Shown here: positions 53,286-63,557 of the stretch, piece by piece
Layout: the number at the start of each line of letters is the position of its first letter
How positions within the stretch are numbered: the first letter of the stretch is position 1
Notes under the pieces: model-generated
What the model was told of the DNA's origin: nothing
Databases searched by the model: none
Seen by the model: only the letters and a program-made list of their open reading frames with translations
Made by a program: the position numbers and the translations under genes
Assembly: GCF_004099695.1 (NCBI RefSeq)
Contig: NZ_SCHL01000005.1
Span: 1-64,000, forward strand
Direction: 5' to 3'
DNA: 64,000 nt
DNA from: Methanosarcina sp. MSH10X1
GTDB lineage: Archaea; Halobacteriota; Methanosarcinia; Methanosarcinales; Methanosarcinaceae

Positions 53286-53945
53286 ATGAGAGTCAAAACG
53301 CTAACTTTAACTCTTGTTCCTGACCGAAAAGTAAGGACAAACGCCTCAAAGCTACGAGGGTTTTTCGCAACCCGGTTTAATGAATATACACTTTTACATC
53401 AACATAACTGCGATAAAGTAATTTACATGTATCCTTTAGTCCAATATAAAATTTTGAACGGCATTCCTCTAGTTTTCGGAATAAACGAAGGTGTAGAAGT
53501 CCTCCAAGAAATTTTCAATAAATATGAGAAAATCGAGCTAGGCGAATCCACTTATGAAATTCAAGAAAAAAAAATATCATTTAAAGAACAGGAGTTTGGC
53601 CTTTCCGACAAATTCCACACTTACAGCTTTGAAACTCCCTGGTTTGCCCTCAATCAGGAAAATTTTACTGATAAATATCAGAGAATGAATCCTGAAGAAC
53701 AAAAAGAACTCCTTCGGAGAACTCTGGTCGGAAACATTCTTTCTATGTCCAAGTCTCTTGGATATACTGTTCCCAGCCAGATAAAATGTGAGCCAGACCT
53801 TCAGCCCGGCGTAGGCAGCATGAAAGGAGTAAAAATTGCTACGTTCAAAGGGAAATTTATGGTAAATTTCCTCATCCCTGACTATTTCGGCCTTGGAAAA
53901 TCCGTATCGCGTGGTTTCGGGACGGTGAAAAGATGCAGCTTGTAA
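53286..53945 (+). CDS. cas6: Cas6 (Cas6b) crRNA-processing endonuclease
   Basis: 219 residues from ATG 53286, which sits two bases after the cas3 stop in a GGGTGATTGAC context. The C-terminal Gly-rich loop LIPDYFGLGKSVSRGFGTVKR is typical of Cas6. The N-terminal half with NASKLRGFFATRF resembles the Cas6b N-domain. It should cut inside each repeat, leaving an ATTGAAAC handle on crRNAs. Its position between cas3 and cas1, rather than first in the operon, is unusual for I-B. The last 13 bases overlap cas1. Confidence 0.88.
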   Translation: MRVKTLTLTLVPDRKVRTNASKLRGFFATRFNEYTLLHQHNCDKVIYMYPLVQYKILNGIPLVFGINEGVEVLQEIFNKYEKIELGESTYEIQEKKISFKEQEFGLSDKFHTYSFETPWFALNQENFTDKYQRMNPEEQKELLRRTLVGNILSMSKSLGYTVPSQIKCEPDLQPGVGSMKGVKIATFKGKFMVNFLIPDYFGLGKSVSRGFGTVKRCSL

Positions 53946-54904
53946 TCAATTCTCACGGTTCATTTTTAAAAAAGCAAAACAATTGTTTCCTTGTTAAAAA
54001 CGAAGACAAGATTTTCGAAGTCTCGGAAAAGAAAGTTGAAAGTATTTTAATTACTACTTCTGCAACCATTACTACCGATGCGATCAAATTTGCGGTGGAA
54101 AACAATATCGATATTGTTTTTCTGGATAATTTCGGGGACCCTTACGGGAGGGTGTGGCATTCGAAGCTGGGAAGCACGACTTATATAAGAAGAAGGCAGC
54201 TTCAGATTTCGGAAGAGCAAGAGGGATTCAGGCTGGCAAAAGGGTGGGTTGAGCAGAAAATCGAGAACCAGATTCTTTTCCTGAAAGACCTTAAAAAGAA
54301 CAGGCCTGAGCAAAAAGACGAACTCGATGATTATATTGCTGCAATGATAGAAACCAAAGCCCAGCTTGAAGCGCTTGAAGGAACTCTTGATGAGATGCGC
54401 GGGAAAATTATGGGGTTTGAAGGAATGGCTTCCAGAAATTATTTTGGGGCTTTGAGTTTCCTTTTGCCTGATAAATGGAAATTCAATGGCAGAAGCCGGA
54501 ACCCTGCAAAGGATGAATTTAACTGTCTTTTGAACTATGGGTACGGGGTTCTGTATTCGAAAGTGGAAAAAGCGTGCATTATAGCAGGGCTTGATCCTTA
54601 TGTTGGTTTTAACCATACGGACGACTATAACAAGAAATCTTTTGTGTTTGACCTGATAGAGATGTACCGCATCCATATCGATAGGACTGTTTTCAACCTT
54701 TTCTCGAAAAAACAGGTAATGGATAGCTTCTTTGATGCGATTCCGAACGGAATGACCCTTAATAAAGAGGGAAAAGCTGTACTGATCCAGGCTGTCAATG
54801 AAACCTTCGAGAAAGAAATAAGTTACGGAGGGAGGAACATAAAAATCGGAAACACAATCCAGTTCGACTGCCACAGGATTGCAAACAGCTTGATTGGGAA
54901 ATGA
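53933..54904 (+). CDS. cas1: Cas1 spacer-acquisition integrase
   Basis: 323 residues, ATG at 53933. The catalytic Glu is in GFEGMASRNYFGAL, the His in YVGFNHTDDYNK, and the acidic residue in VFDLIEMYRI. Cas1 integrates spacers at the leader end with Cas2. Codon use becomes visibly more GC-rich here than in cas8b-cas3. It overlaps cas6 by 13 bases and precedes cas2 with a gap of about 80 bases. Confidence 0.95.
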   Translation: MQLVINSHGSFLKKQNNCFLVKNEDKIFEVSEKKVESILITTSATITTDAIKFAVENNIDIVFLDNFGDPYGRVWHSKLGSTTYIRRRQLQISEEQEGFRLAKGWVEQKIENQILFLKDLKKNRPEQKDELDDYIAAMIETKAQLEALEGTLDEMRGKIMGFEGMASRNYFGALSFLLPDKWKFNGRSRNPAKDEFNCLLNYGYGVLYSKVEKACIIAGLDPYVGFNHTDDYNKKSFVFDLIEMYRIHIDRTVFNLFSKKQVMDSFFDAIPNGMTLNKEGKAVLIQAVNETFEKEISYGGRNIKIGNTIQFDCHRIANSLIGK

Positions 54905-54955
54905 AACAGTAAAACAATGAGTCATATAATGAGATTCTAAAATATTATAATATGA

Positions 54956-55276
<321 letters not shown>

Positions 55277-55331
55277 AATCTTTTATTTTTTCTAAATTTC
55301 TCCGAATTTCTCTAAGTTTTCGAGGGAAGAT

Positions 55332-56021
55332 ATGACAAAATCTGAGTCCATAATAGCTGAGAACGATCTGGGAGCAGGCACTCAAAAAGATATTGGAAAC
55401 GACATCGGAGGCGATGATGGTGTATATGCTGAAACTGATTCCGGAACAATAATCCGAATTTCAGACGTGCTTGAATACCTGTTCTGTTCCCGTTTCATTT
55501 ACTATATGTACTGTCTGGATATCCCTCAACATGAAGAGAAAAGGTTTAAGGTCTTAAAAGGTCGCGAAGTTCACGAAACCAGAAAGCTTACAAACAAGGA
55601 TTACCTGCGGAGAAGTCTGGACTGCATCAGGAAAGAAAGCAATGTTTTTATTGCCTCAAAAGAGCGCCATATAAAGGGGATCGTGGATGAAGTCCTGTTT
55701 CTGGAAGACGGCACAGCTGCTCCGCTTGAATACAAGTTTGCCGAATACAAAGAAAAGGTCTTTAAAACCTATAAGTTTCAACTCGTCTTGCAGGCGCTTT
55801 TGATACGGGAAAACTACAATATTGAAGTAAATCGTGCATACATTTGTTTTACACGCAGCAACAGCCTGGTTAAAGAAATCGAAATTACCACCACTGATTT
55901 AAAAAAAGCTGATAAAATAATACAGGAAATACTCGATATCATTCAAAAAGGTTTATATCCCAAGACCTCCAGATCTTCTAGAAAGTGCGTAGATTGCTGT
56001 TACCGGAATATCTGCGTATGA
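55332..56021 (+). CDS. cas4: Cas4 adaptation nuclease
   Basis: 229 residues, ATG at 55332. An acidic N-terminal extension of about 35 residues precedes VLEYLFCSRFIYYMY, whose Cys is the first ligand of the iron-sulfur cluster. The RecB-type nuclease core has GIVDEVLFLEDG and APLEYKFAEYKEK. The C-terminus has RKCVDCCYRNICV with the other Cys ligands. Cas4 trims prespacers and selects the PAM. It is the last cas gene before the leader and array. Confidence 0.92.
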   Translation: MTKSESIIAENDLGAGTQKDIGNDIGGDDGVYAETDSGTIIRISDVLEYLFCSRFIYYMYCLDIPQHEEKRFKVLKGREVHETRKLTNKDYLRRSLDCIRKESNVFIASKERHIKGIVDEVLFLEDGTAAPLEYKFAEYKEKVFKTYKFQLVLQALLIRENYNIEVNRAYICFTRSNSLVKEIEITTTDLKKADKIIQEILDIIQKGLYPKTSRSSRKCVDCCYRNICV

Positions 56022-56134
56022 AGTGGTTTTTCTTGTATTTATAAAGGGTTTGATAATATCCCAACAAGAATTTTAGTTTTAATATAGGGCTGATCTCAGG
56101 CTTTTTCTAGCCAAATAACGGAAAATTTTGCCCT
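56022..56134 (+). promoter_or_regulatory. CRISPR leader
   Basis: 113 bases between the cas4 stop and the first repeat, AT-rich, with TTTTAATATAGGG near 56080 as a possible promoter element. I call it the leader because the repeats at the other end are degenerate and because the repeat strand ending in ATTGAAAC reads away from it. Confidence 0.7.
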
Positions 56135-59100
56135 ATTCGCGAGCAAGATCCATTAAAACAAGGATTGAAACCAAACACCTGCAGCAAAAATAGCTCCAAA
56201 GATACAGTATTCGCGAGCAAGATCCATTAAAACAAGGATTGAAACTAAAATAAAATATTCTGTTATATAAACAGTTTAAAATTCGCGAGCAAGATCCATT
56301 AAAACAAGGATTGAAACAAGGAAAAAGAGAAAAAGAGAAAGTGATTATAAAGATTCGCGAGCAAGATCCATTAAAACAAGGATTGAAACAAAAAGATGTT
56401 GAAAGTGGGCGTGGAATAAATGGCCATTCGCGAGCAAGATCCATTAAAACAAGGATTGAAACCTCATACGCTTTTTTTCGTGCATCTCCAAAAAATCATT
56501 CGCGAGCAAGATCCATTAAAACAAGGATTGAAACTAATATTATTGCTCTTGACATTTATAGTGGTAGAATTCGCGAGCAAGATCCATTAAAACAAGGATT
56601 GAAACCCTGAAGCTCGTCCTTTGCGGCTTGATTTGTAATTATTCGCGAGCAAGATCCATTAAAACAAGGATTGAAACTTTTCCCGCCTTCTATTGGTACG
56701 GGTTTTTTAGAGTATTCGCGAGCAAGATCCATTAAAACAAGGATTGAAACAATATCTTTGAAGATATATAGGATAGTACACAGAAAATTCGCGAGCAAGA
56801 TCCATTAAAACAAGGATTGAAACGAATATACATCGAGCCCGTCTGAATCTATGAAGAATTCGCGAGCAAGATCCATTAAAACAAGGATTGAAACCCTGGA
56901 TGTCAGCGGCTGCGCTTGCTGCACTTACGGATTCGCGAGCAAGATCCATTAAAACAAGGATTGAAACATTACAGTTCCTTCCTGAATTCCTGTTGCGTTT
57001 GACAATTCGCGAGCAAGATCCATTAAAACAAGGATTGAAACTTACCATTTATCCACCTGTCGCCTTTTTCATTTTTATTCGCGAGCAAGATCCATTAAAA
57101 CAAGGATTGAAACAGAGTACACAAACCGGACAAAGAGATGGGGGGGAAGAATTCGCGAGCAAGATCCATTAAAACAAGGATTGAAACAACAAAAACTGGG
57201 GACCTCTCAATAAACAGCTTGATTCGCGAGCAAGATCCATTAAAACAAGGATTGAAACTCAACAGTTCAGAAAATGTATCACAAGGACTATTCATTCGCG
57301 AGCAAGATCCATTAAAACAAGGATTGAAACCTGTTAATTAGGGAGTAGAATATTATGGTTAATATTCGCGAGCAAGATCCATTAAAACAAGGATTGAAAC
57401 CATTTGTTACAGGTTGAAAGTGTTGTTCCATCAGTATTCGCGAGCAAGATCCATTAAAACAAGGATTGAAACGTGAGTATATTGATCTTAGGGTTCATTG
57501 GTTGAGAATTCGCGAGCAAGATCCATTAAAACAAGGATTGAAACTAGCTATCCAATGCGTTCCACATATCCCACAAACCATTCGCGAGCAAGATCCATTA
57601 AAACAAGGATTGAAACAGTTAAAGGCACTAAACCTGTAGTTGGAGTACATTCGCGAGCAAGATCCATTAAAACAAGGATTGAAACAAATCGGTAAAAATG
57701 CAGATGAAGCGCAGGGAGCTATTCGCGAGCAAGATCCATTAAAACAAGGATTGAAACTGAGACATTTTATAGCCTTTCTTTTTAAAGGCGTTGATTCGCG
57801 AGCAAGATCCATTAAAACAAGGATTGAAACAAGAAAATGTCTGATGCCTGTATTAATGTTAGTAATCATTCGCGAGCAAGATCCATTAAAACAAGGATTG
57901 AAACAACTTTTCTTTGCACTACTGGCGGCTTGCTTAAATTCGCGAGCAAGATCCATTAAAACAAGGATTGAAACTAATGCTGGAAAAGACGTAGTCCAGA
58001 AACTCATAGAATTCGCGAGCAAGATCCATTAAAACAAGGATTGAAACTCAAATATTATAAATGATTTCATTAACAGACGGCTAATTCGCGAGCAAGATCC
58101 ATTAAAACAAGGATTGAAACTTGCTGTGTATGCAGGATAGCCGGCTGGATGGAGCATTCGCGAGCAAGATCCATTAAAACAAGGATTGAAACAGTGGCGG
58201 GATTACGGGACCATAGAAAACCCAGACTATTCGCGAGCAAGATCCATTAAAACAAGGATTGAAACTCTTCATATGCCCGCGCCCGGTCCTCAATTGTGCC
58301 TATTCGCGAGCAAGATCCATTAAAACAAGGATTGAAACGGAAACTGGACGAAGAGAAAGCAGAAATTCAGAAAAATTCGCGAGCAAGATCCATTAAAACA
58401 AGGATTGAAACAAAAGCAGCAGGAAAGTCTGACTAAAAAGCTTGAAGAAATTCGCGAGCAAGATCCATTAAAACAAGGATTGAAACTATTTAGTAATTAG
58501 ATGCCTGCTTGCTTCAAGTTATTCGCGAGCAAGATCCATTAAAACAAGGATTGAAACCATCAAGGAAAGGTACTACCAGAAGGAAAAGACAAATTCGCGA
58601 GCAAGATCCATTAAAACAAGGATTGAAACGCATTTTTTTGATTGAGAGGGAAAGCGAGTCCCTCGATAAAAAGATTCGCGAGCAAGATCCATTAAAACAA
58701 GGATTGAAACTAATTAGGAATGTATTCTATAATCACAACATTATGATTCGCGAGCAAGATCCATTAAAACAAGGATTGAAACCGGATTATATGGTAAAAT
58801 CCCTGGAATACGGGGAAATTCGCGAGCAAGATCCATTAAAACAAGGATTGAAACCAGCTTTCCAGAATTCTTGAAGTCCTTGAAAAGATATTCGCGAGCA
58901 AGATCCATTAAAACAAGGATTGAAACCAGTCGAAGGAGAGGACGATATAGAAGTTATCCGATTCGCGAGCAAGATCCATTAAAACAAGGATTGAAACCAA
59001 AAGATGGAGCTAACAATCTAGTAACAGATACAGAGATTCGCGAGCAAGATCCATTAAAACAAGGATTGAAACGCAAGTGCCGGGTACGACGTCGCGGCCA

Positions 59101-59799
59101 TGACCGCCCATTCGCGAGCAAGATCCATTAAAACAAGGATTGAAACCAATGTAACTGCTTCACTTGCTACTTCGGCTCAGATTATTCGCGAGCAAGATCC
59201 ATTAAAACAAGGATTGAAACAAATTGCGACCGTCTTGCCGTTGCTCCCCTTGTTGGTTATTCGCGAGCAAGATCCATTAAAACAAGGATTGAAACTGTCA
59301 GATAAGGTTGCCAATGTTCCCATTGTCGCATATTCGCGAGCAAGATCCATTAAAACAAGGATTGAAACCATTAATGCTGTGGGGGATGTCCTAACCGATT
59401 GCGAATTCGCGAGCAAGATCCATTAAAACAAGGATTGAAACGTTCCAGTAGAATGTTTTATCCTTCTGATAATAGTATTCGCGAGCAAGATCCATTAAAA
59501 CAAGGATTGAAACTGTGGTCCTGATCTTTTTCACAGTAGGAACGATATACAATTCGCGAGCAAGATCCATTAAAACAAGGATTGAAACTGAGAGAAAATG
59601 AAGAAGAGTACCCCCATACATATTCGCGAGCAAGATCCATTAAAACAAGGATTGAAACTAGGAGTACAATTCAAGACCGGCACTAAGCAGAAATTCGCGA
59701 GCAAGATCCATTAAAATAAGGATTGAAACATCCTCACAGATAGTTATGGAGATAGCAAAGATTTATTCATAAGCGAGATATTAAAACAGGGATAGAAAC
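56135..59799 (+). CRISPR. Type I-B CRISPR array, 50 repeats plus one degenerate terminal repeat
   Basis: The repeat is 37 bases, beginning ATTCGCGAGCAAGATCC and ending ACAAGGATTGAAAC. By hand count 49 copies are identical in all 37 bases (56135 to 59658). The fiftieth (59693-59729) has one change (AAAACAAGG to AAAATAAGG), and a strongly decayed one ends at 59799. Spacers are 33-38 bases, mostly 35-37, and I saw no duplicates. The degenerate repeats lie at the leader-distal end, as expected for the oldest units. Processed crRNAs would carry the 8-base ATTGAAAC handle. I recall this repeat from M. mazei, without being able to check. Confidence 0.97.
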
Positions 59800-59824
59800 C
59801 GGACTGTGGAAGAGGAATAAAAAC

Positions 59825-60091
59825 ATGACTGAAGACATGGATAAAATAGCATTGGAAGGTCAGATAAAAAACATTCAAACTTTGATCGAGCTTGACGAAG
59901 AAGACATTAAAGGCTATACAGAAGATCTGGCTACCCAAAATATAACAGAAGGGCCTTATTATGACGAAACAATGGAGATCATAAGAGAGAAAAAAATCCA
60001 TGTAGATGGATTATATAAAAAACTTGAAATTTTAAAGGATGAAACCCTATCATCTCAAGAAAGGATGATACGTTCCTTAAGGGTATCTTAA
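59825..60091 (+). CDS. Small helical hypothetical protein, 88 aa
   Basis: ATG at 59825 is preceded by AGAGGAATAAAAAC, a possible ribosome binding site. The product is almost wholly charged helix (LEGQIKNIQTLIELDEEDI and similar) and could form a coiled coil. The frame starts only 25 bases after the last degenerate CRISPR repeat. Composition looks coding, but there is no motif. It could be a real small gene or a chance frame. Confidence 0.4.
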   Translation: MTEDMDKIALEGQIKNIQTLIELDEEDIKGYTEDLATQNITEGPYYDETMEIIREKKIHVDGLYKKLEILKDETLSSQERMIRSLRVS

Positions 60092-60218
60092 TCCCTTTAA
60101 GATTACTGAAAACAATAAAATTACTCTCAGGACACATCTGATAGAATCGAAATGGCATGTTTCCGGAGTATGCTGCTATTATTTGAGCCGCAAGGTCGCC
60201 TGGGCGCTCAGTAAAATC

Positions 60219-60245
60219 ATGTTCGCAAGCAAAATCCATTAAAAG
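60219..60245 (+). repeat. Relic CRISPR-like half repeat
   Basis: ATGTTCGCAAGCAAAATCC then ATTAAAAG matches the first 25 bases of the array repeat with about three changes, then departs. It is 420 bases beyond the array end and overlaps the end of the GNAT gene region. It may be the remains of an older array end. Confidence 0.6.
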
Positions 60246-60250
60246 TTTGA

Positions 60251-60709
60251 TCATGCCGTTTCAGGTTTTTGATCAAACTTTCTCTCGAAATACAGGTACC
60301 CTGTCTCTTCTTTCAGGAAAGTGAAGCCGTGCTTTAGATACATGCCGATTGCTTTCGTGAGGGTTGAGTCGGTCTTAAGGATCACGCCCGAGCAGTTTTT
60401 TTCCGCAAAGTCAAGGGCAGTCCTGAAGAGCTGTTTCCCGTTGCCTTTGCTCCGGAAGGCTTTTTTAAGGTAAATGCGCCGGATCTCGCACTGGTTCCGG
60501 TCGAGTTTTCGGACGCCTGCCGTGCCTATGACTTTGCCGTCGGCAATTCCTACGAAAAACGCGCCTCCGCTTCCAAAGTAATAACCATTTATGTCGTTGA
60601 GGTCGGCATCTTTTAGCCTGTCGGGCTCAAAACCGTGCTCCTTCAATACTTCAAGGACAACCTCACGAACTTCTCCCTTTCTGGAAGCATCGTAACTCTC
60701 GATAATCAT
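60251..60709 (-). CDS. GNAT family N-acetyltransferase
   Basis: 152 residues, ATG at 60709. The acetyl-CoA-binding motif A is present as IYLKKAFRSKGNGKQLF, preceded by the beta strand CEIRRI. A later FLKEETGYLYFERKF strand closes the fold. The substrate is not evident. It follows the M20 amidohydrolase gene on the same strand with a gap of about 35 bases, so the two may be co-transcribed. Confidence 0.88.
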   Translation of the reverse strand: MIIESYDASRKGEVREVVLEVLKEHGFEPDRLKDADLNDINGYYFGSGGAFFVGIADGKVIGTAGVRKLDRNQCEIRRIYLKKAFRSKGNGKQLFRTALDFAEKNCSGVILKTDSTLTKAIGMYLKHGFTFLKEETGYLYFERKFDQKPETA

Positions 60710-60745
60710 TCATTTCCTCCGTAAACCTGGCAGTGCCGCTATTGT

Positions 60746-62023
60746 TCACCTGTCGGTTTTCAGGCTTTTTCTCAATGGTTCGGGATTGAAGTAGTTCCGG
60801 GAATTGAGATATTTCTCCGGGTTATTAAGGAAATCCAGCGAAAGGGTATAAAATATTTCGGTACCGGTAATAAGGATCGGTTCATCAATATCGAACGTGC
60901 ACGAATGGTTGATTTCCACGATTCTTTTTTCCGGATTCCGGGTGCCCAGGGAAATGAAAATTCCCGGAAGTTTCTGCAGGTAATTTGCAAAATCTTCCGC
61001 AGCAAAGGTTTTTTCGATTTCAGGATAGACCGTAAGTTCCGGGAAACTCTCCTGCAATTTTGAATTTACCGCAGCCGTGAAAGCAGGGTCATTCACAAGG
61101 ACATGATAACCGTGCAGTACATCAAGCTCGTAGTCAGGATAGCCTGAAAATTCCTCTCCCGGTTTCTCATATCTTTTTACGATCTCGTCCAGGCATTCCT
61201 TTATTGTCCTGTCAATAATGTCTGTAGTCTCCCGATCAAAGGTCCGATAACTCCCAAGAATCTCTACCGTGTCAGGAAACCTGTTGAACTGAGCTCCTCC
61301 TTGAATCCTTCCCACCCCAATGATATACTTATCCGGATCGAGCTGCCTTTCCAGGGCAGGATAGAGGTCGCTTATAAAATCCGTTGCCATCCGGACGGAA
61401 TCGATGCATTTTTGAGGTAGTGATATATGGCCGCCTTTTCCTTTGAGGACTATTTCAAATCGGTTGGTGCTTGCCATAAAAGGCCCCGGGCGGAAACCCA
61501 CGCTTCCTGATTCGTGATTGGTAAAGATGTGCATCCCTATGATCGCATCCACACCTTCAAGCCCTCCCTCTGCAATTACCCTTGCCGAGCCGCCAGGAGG
61601 GATTTCTTCCGCAGGCTGGAAGATAAGGCGAACCTCACCCGGAAAATTCCGATTCTCCTGAAATAGCCGCGCAGCTCCAAGAAGCATTGCCATATGCCCG
61701 TCGTGCCCGCAGGCGTGCATAACTCCCGTGTTTCTTGAGATGTAGTCACTATTTCTTTCAGTTAATTCTTCCTGTACCTGTAATCCGTCCGTATCGGTGC
61801 GAAGGGCAATACAGGGGCCGGGTAAAGTCCCCTTGATACTTGCAAGTACGCCGGTATCTGCAATTTTTCTGGCTTCTATCCCCAGTTCTCCAAGTATTTT
61901 CAGGATTCGCTTCTGGGTCTCATATTCTTTAAAACTGAGTTCGGGGTATCTGTGAAATTCGCGCCTGAGCTGTATAATCCAGGTTTCAAGCGCTTCTGCA
62001 CTCGGGTTCTCTCTCAAAAGCAT
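60746..62023 (-). CDS. M20 family amidohydrolase
   Basis: 425 residues, ATG at 62023. The peptidase M20D family motifs are present: LRTDTDGL, MHACGHDGHMAMLLGAA (metal-binding Cys/His/Asp), the PAEEIPPGGS catalytic Glu pair, and GMHIF. Members hydrolyse N-acyl amino acids (hippurate, IAA-amino acid, aminobenzoyl-glutamate); the substrate here is unknown. No signal peptide. It probably heads a two-gene unit with the GNAT acetyltransferase. Confidence 0.9.
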   Translation of the reverse strand: MLLRENPSAEALETWIIQLRREFHRYPELSFKEYETQKRILKILGELGIEARKIADTGVLASIKGTLPGPCIALRTDTDGLQVQEELTERNSDYISRNTGVMHACGHDGHMAMLLGAARLFQENRNFPGEVRLIFQPAEEIPPGGSARVIAEGGLEGVDAIIGMHIFTNHESGSVGFRPGPFMASTNRFEIVLKGKGGHISLPQKCIDSVRMATDFISDLYPALERQLDPDKYIIGVGRIQGGAQFNRFPDTVEILGSYRTFDRETTDIIDRTIKECLDEIVKRYEKPGEEFSGYPDYELDVLHGYHVLVNDPAFTAAVNSKLQESFPELTVYPEIEKTFAAEDFANYLQKLPGIFISLGTRNPEKRIVEINHSCTFDIDEPILITGTEIFYTLSLDFLNNPEKYLNSRNYFNPEPLRKSLKTDR

Positions 62024-62461
62024 TACCTCGGATGTTCTGCACTTGCAGTCTATTCCGTCTACTGGTATGTAACGTATACTATCGGTTACATCTACTGTCC
62101 GTAATATCCATTGATCGTAACCTTACATGTTTTTAACTTCAGGAGGTTCTATTTCAATATAGTTTATTTGTGTTTTATTTAATTCCTTCCTTATATTTTC
62201 TTAAATATTAGTAAATCCAGGTATATTATTCCATTTTATTAAGTTATTCAGCGCAGAACTTTTTTCAAAAGGCTTTTACCAGAGCTTTTCGCTAAAGCCT
62301 TTTTTCAAAAGGCTTTGAGCTAAGATACCTGATAATTATATACATGAATGGTACAATACATTTCTTGCTATTTATTATAAATTCTTATAAAGCCCGGCCG
62401 TCGAAATTCCTTAAAATCCGGGTACTCTTTGGCACTCTTATAAATTACAGAGATGGTATAA
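62024..62461. other. Divergent gap with hairpin repeats
   Basis: 438 bases. Between about 62253 and 62325 lie hairpins of the same type as those near 12.6 and 13.9 kb: AAAGCCTTTTTTCAAAAGGCTTT and a CTTTTTTCAAAAGGCTTTTACC copy, but without the GCGCCGGTTTATC motif. TTATAAATT at 62439 and GAGATGGT before the ATG serve the nucleotidyltransferase gene. No gene supported. Confidence 0.6.
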
Positions 62462-63403
62462 ATGCTTAAAACACGCCTGAGGGATTTTCTTGTCACGAAA
62501 GACAACTGGCTCTTTGCAGTTTCCGACTATTTCCGAACTGATGGAATCCGGGCCACGCTCCGCTATGTGCCCGATGAAAAAGGGGAGAGGGAGTTAAACG
62601 GGTTACGATACAAAAAATACGATTTTGGCCCGGCTTTTGAATTCATGAGGGAGCACAGGCCCGAATGGGTGCAGGATGTTCATGTGGTTCCCGAGGCTGA
62701 GGTAAAAAAGGTGCTTCGCCCCTCCGATGTAATTCCCGAACTTGTAAACTCGGACAGCCGCGTAAGAGCAATTGTAAAAACACTTGATCTGGCAGGCATT
62801 CCCAGGACCAGCATGGGAGTTACGGGCTCAATGCTTGCAGGTCTCCAGAACGAAAGCTCGGACATTGACTTTGTTGTATACGGTCCTATGTGGTTCAGGG
62901 CAAGGGATGCAATAACTGCTGCAAAGCAGCAGGAAGGTCCAGTTGGGGAAATCGACGAGGAGATGTGGCAAAGAATCTACAGGAAGAGAATTCCCGATAT
63001 TTCTTTCGACGAATTCATGCTGCACGAATCCAGGAAAGGTAACAGGGGCATGGTTGAGGGTACTTACTTTGACCTTCTTTTCGTAAGGGAGTGGGACCAG
63101 ATAAAAGAGCCTCTTCTGCGCGGAAAGGATACCGTAAATCTGAAAATCGAGGCAAGGGTCGAAAATGCTGATTTCGCTTTTGACAGCCCTGCTTATTATA
63201 AAATCGAACACGATGAAATAGACCATGTGCTCTCATATACTCATACCTATGCAGGTCAGGCTCTTCCCGGAGAACTTATAGAAGCCCGGGGCATTGTCGA
63301 AGAAGTAGGGGATATCAAGCGGCTTGTCGTGGGAACTTCAAGAGAGCCAAAAGGGGAATGGATAAAGTCTCTGACCTGGCTTGAACAGTGCGGATACATA
63401 TGA
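62462..63403 (+). CDS. Nucleotidyltransferase-fold protein
   Basis: 313 residues, ATG at 62462. The middle contains MGVTGSMLAGLQNESSDIDFVVYG, the GS...DxD pattern of the polymerase-beta nucleotidyltransferase fold. The C-terminal third is beta-rich (GQALPGELIEARGIVEEVGDIKRLVVG). I do not recognise a characterised family. Such stand-alone proteins are common in archaea. It is monocistronic as far as I can see. Confidence 0.7.
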   Translation: MLKTRLRDFLVTKDNWLFAVSDYFRTDGIRATLRYVPDEKGERELNGLRYKKYDFGPAFEFMREHRPEWVQDVHVVPEAEVKKVLRPSDVIPELVNSDSRVRAIVKTLDLAGIPRTSMGVTGSMLAGLQNESSDIDFVVYGPMWFRARDAITAAKQQEGPVGEIDEEMWQRIYRKRIPDISFDEFMLHESRKGNRGMVEGTYFDLLFVREWDQIKEPLLRGKDTVNLKIEARVENADFAFDSPAYYKIEHDEIDHVLSYTHTYAGQALPGELIEARGIVEEVGDIKRLVVGTSREPKGEWIKSLTWLEQCGYI

Positions 63404-63557
63404 AAAACAAAAGGTAACTAAAGAAATTCTGACTTCTTTTCCGGACAGTCCGGGCTGAAAGAAATGGTTTGAAAGAAAAATGAAATCCGGAAAAAAGGCC
63501 TTACAGGAAATTATTTATAGCCTGGCTTCTGTCCCATTTGCTTCTTCTTTCCCCGGC

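Noticed and set aside
56133-59633. Many open frames on both strands across 56.1-59.6 kb encoding repeated peptides such as REQDPLKQGLK
   Set aside because: They are the CRISPR repeat read in frame. Repeat plus spacer is often 72 bases, a multiple of three, so frames stay open by chance.
62253-62325. A second inverted-repeat mobile unit at 62.3 kb
   Set aside because: Only the small hairpins are present. The 26-bp terminal motif is absent and there is no second arm nearby.
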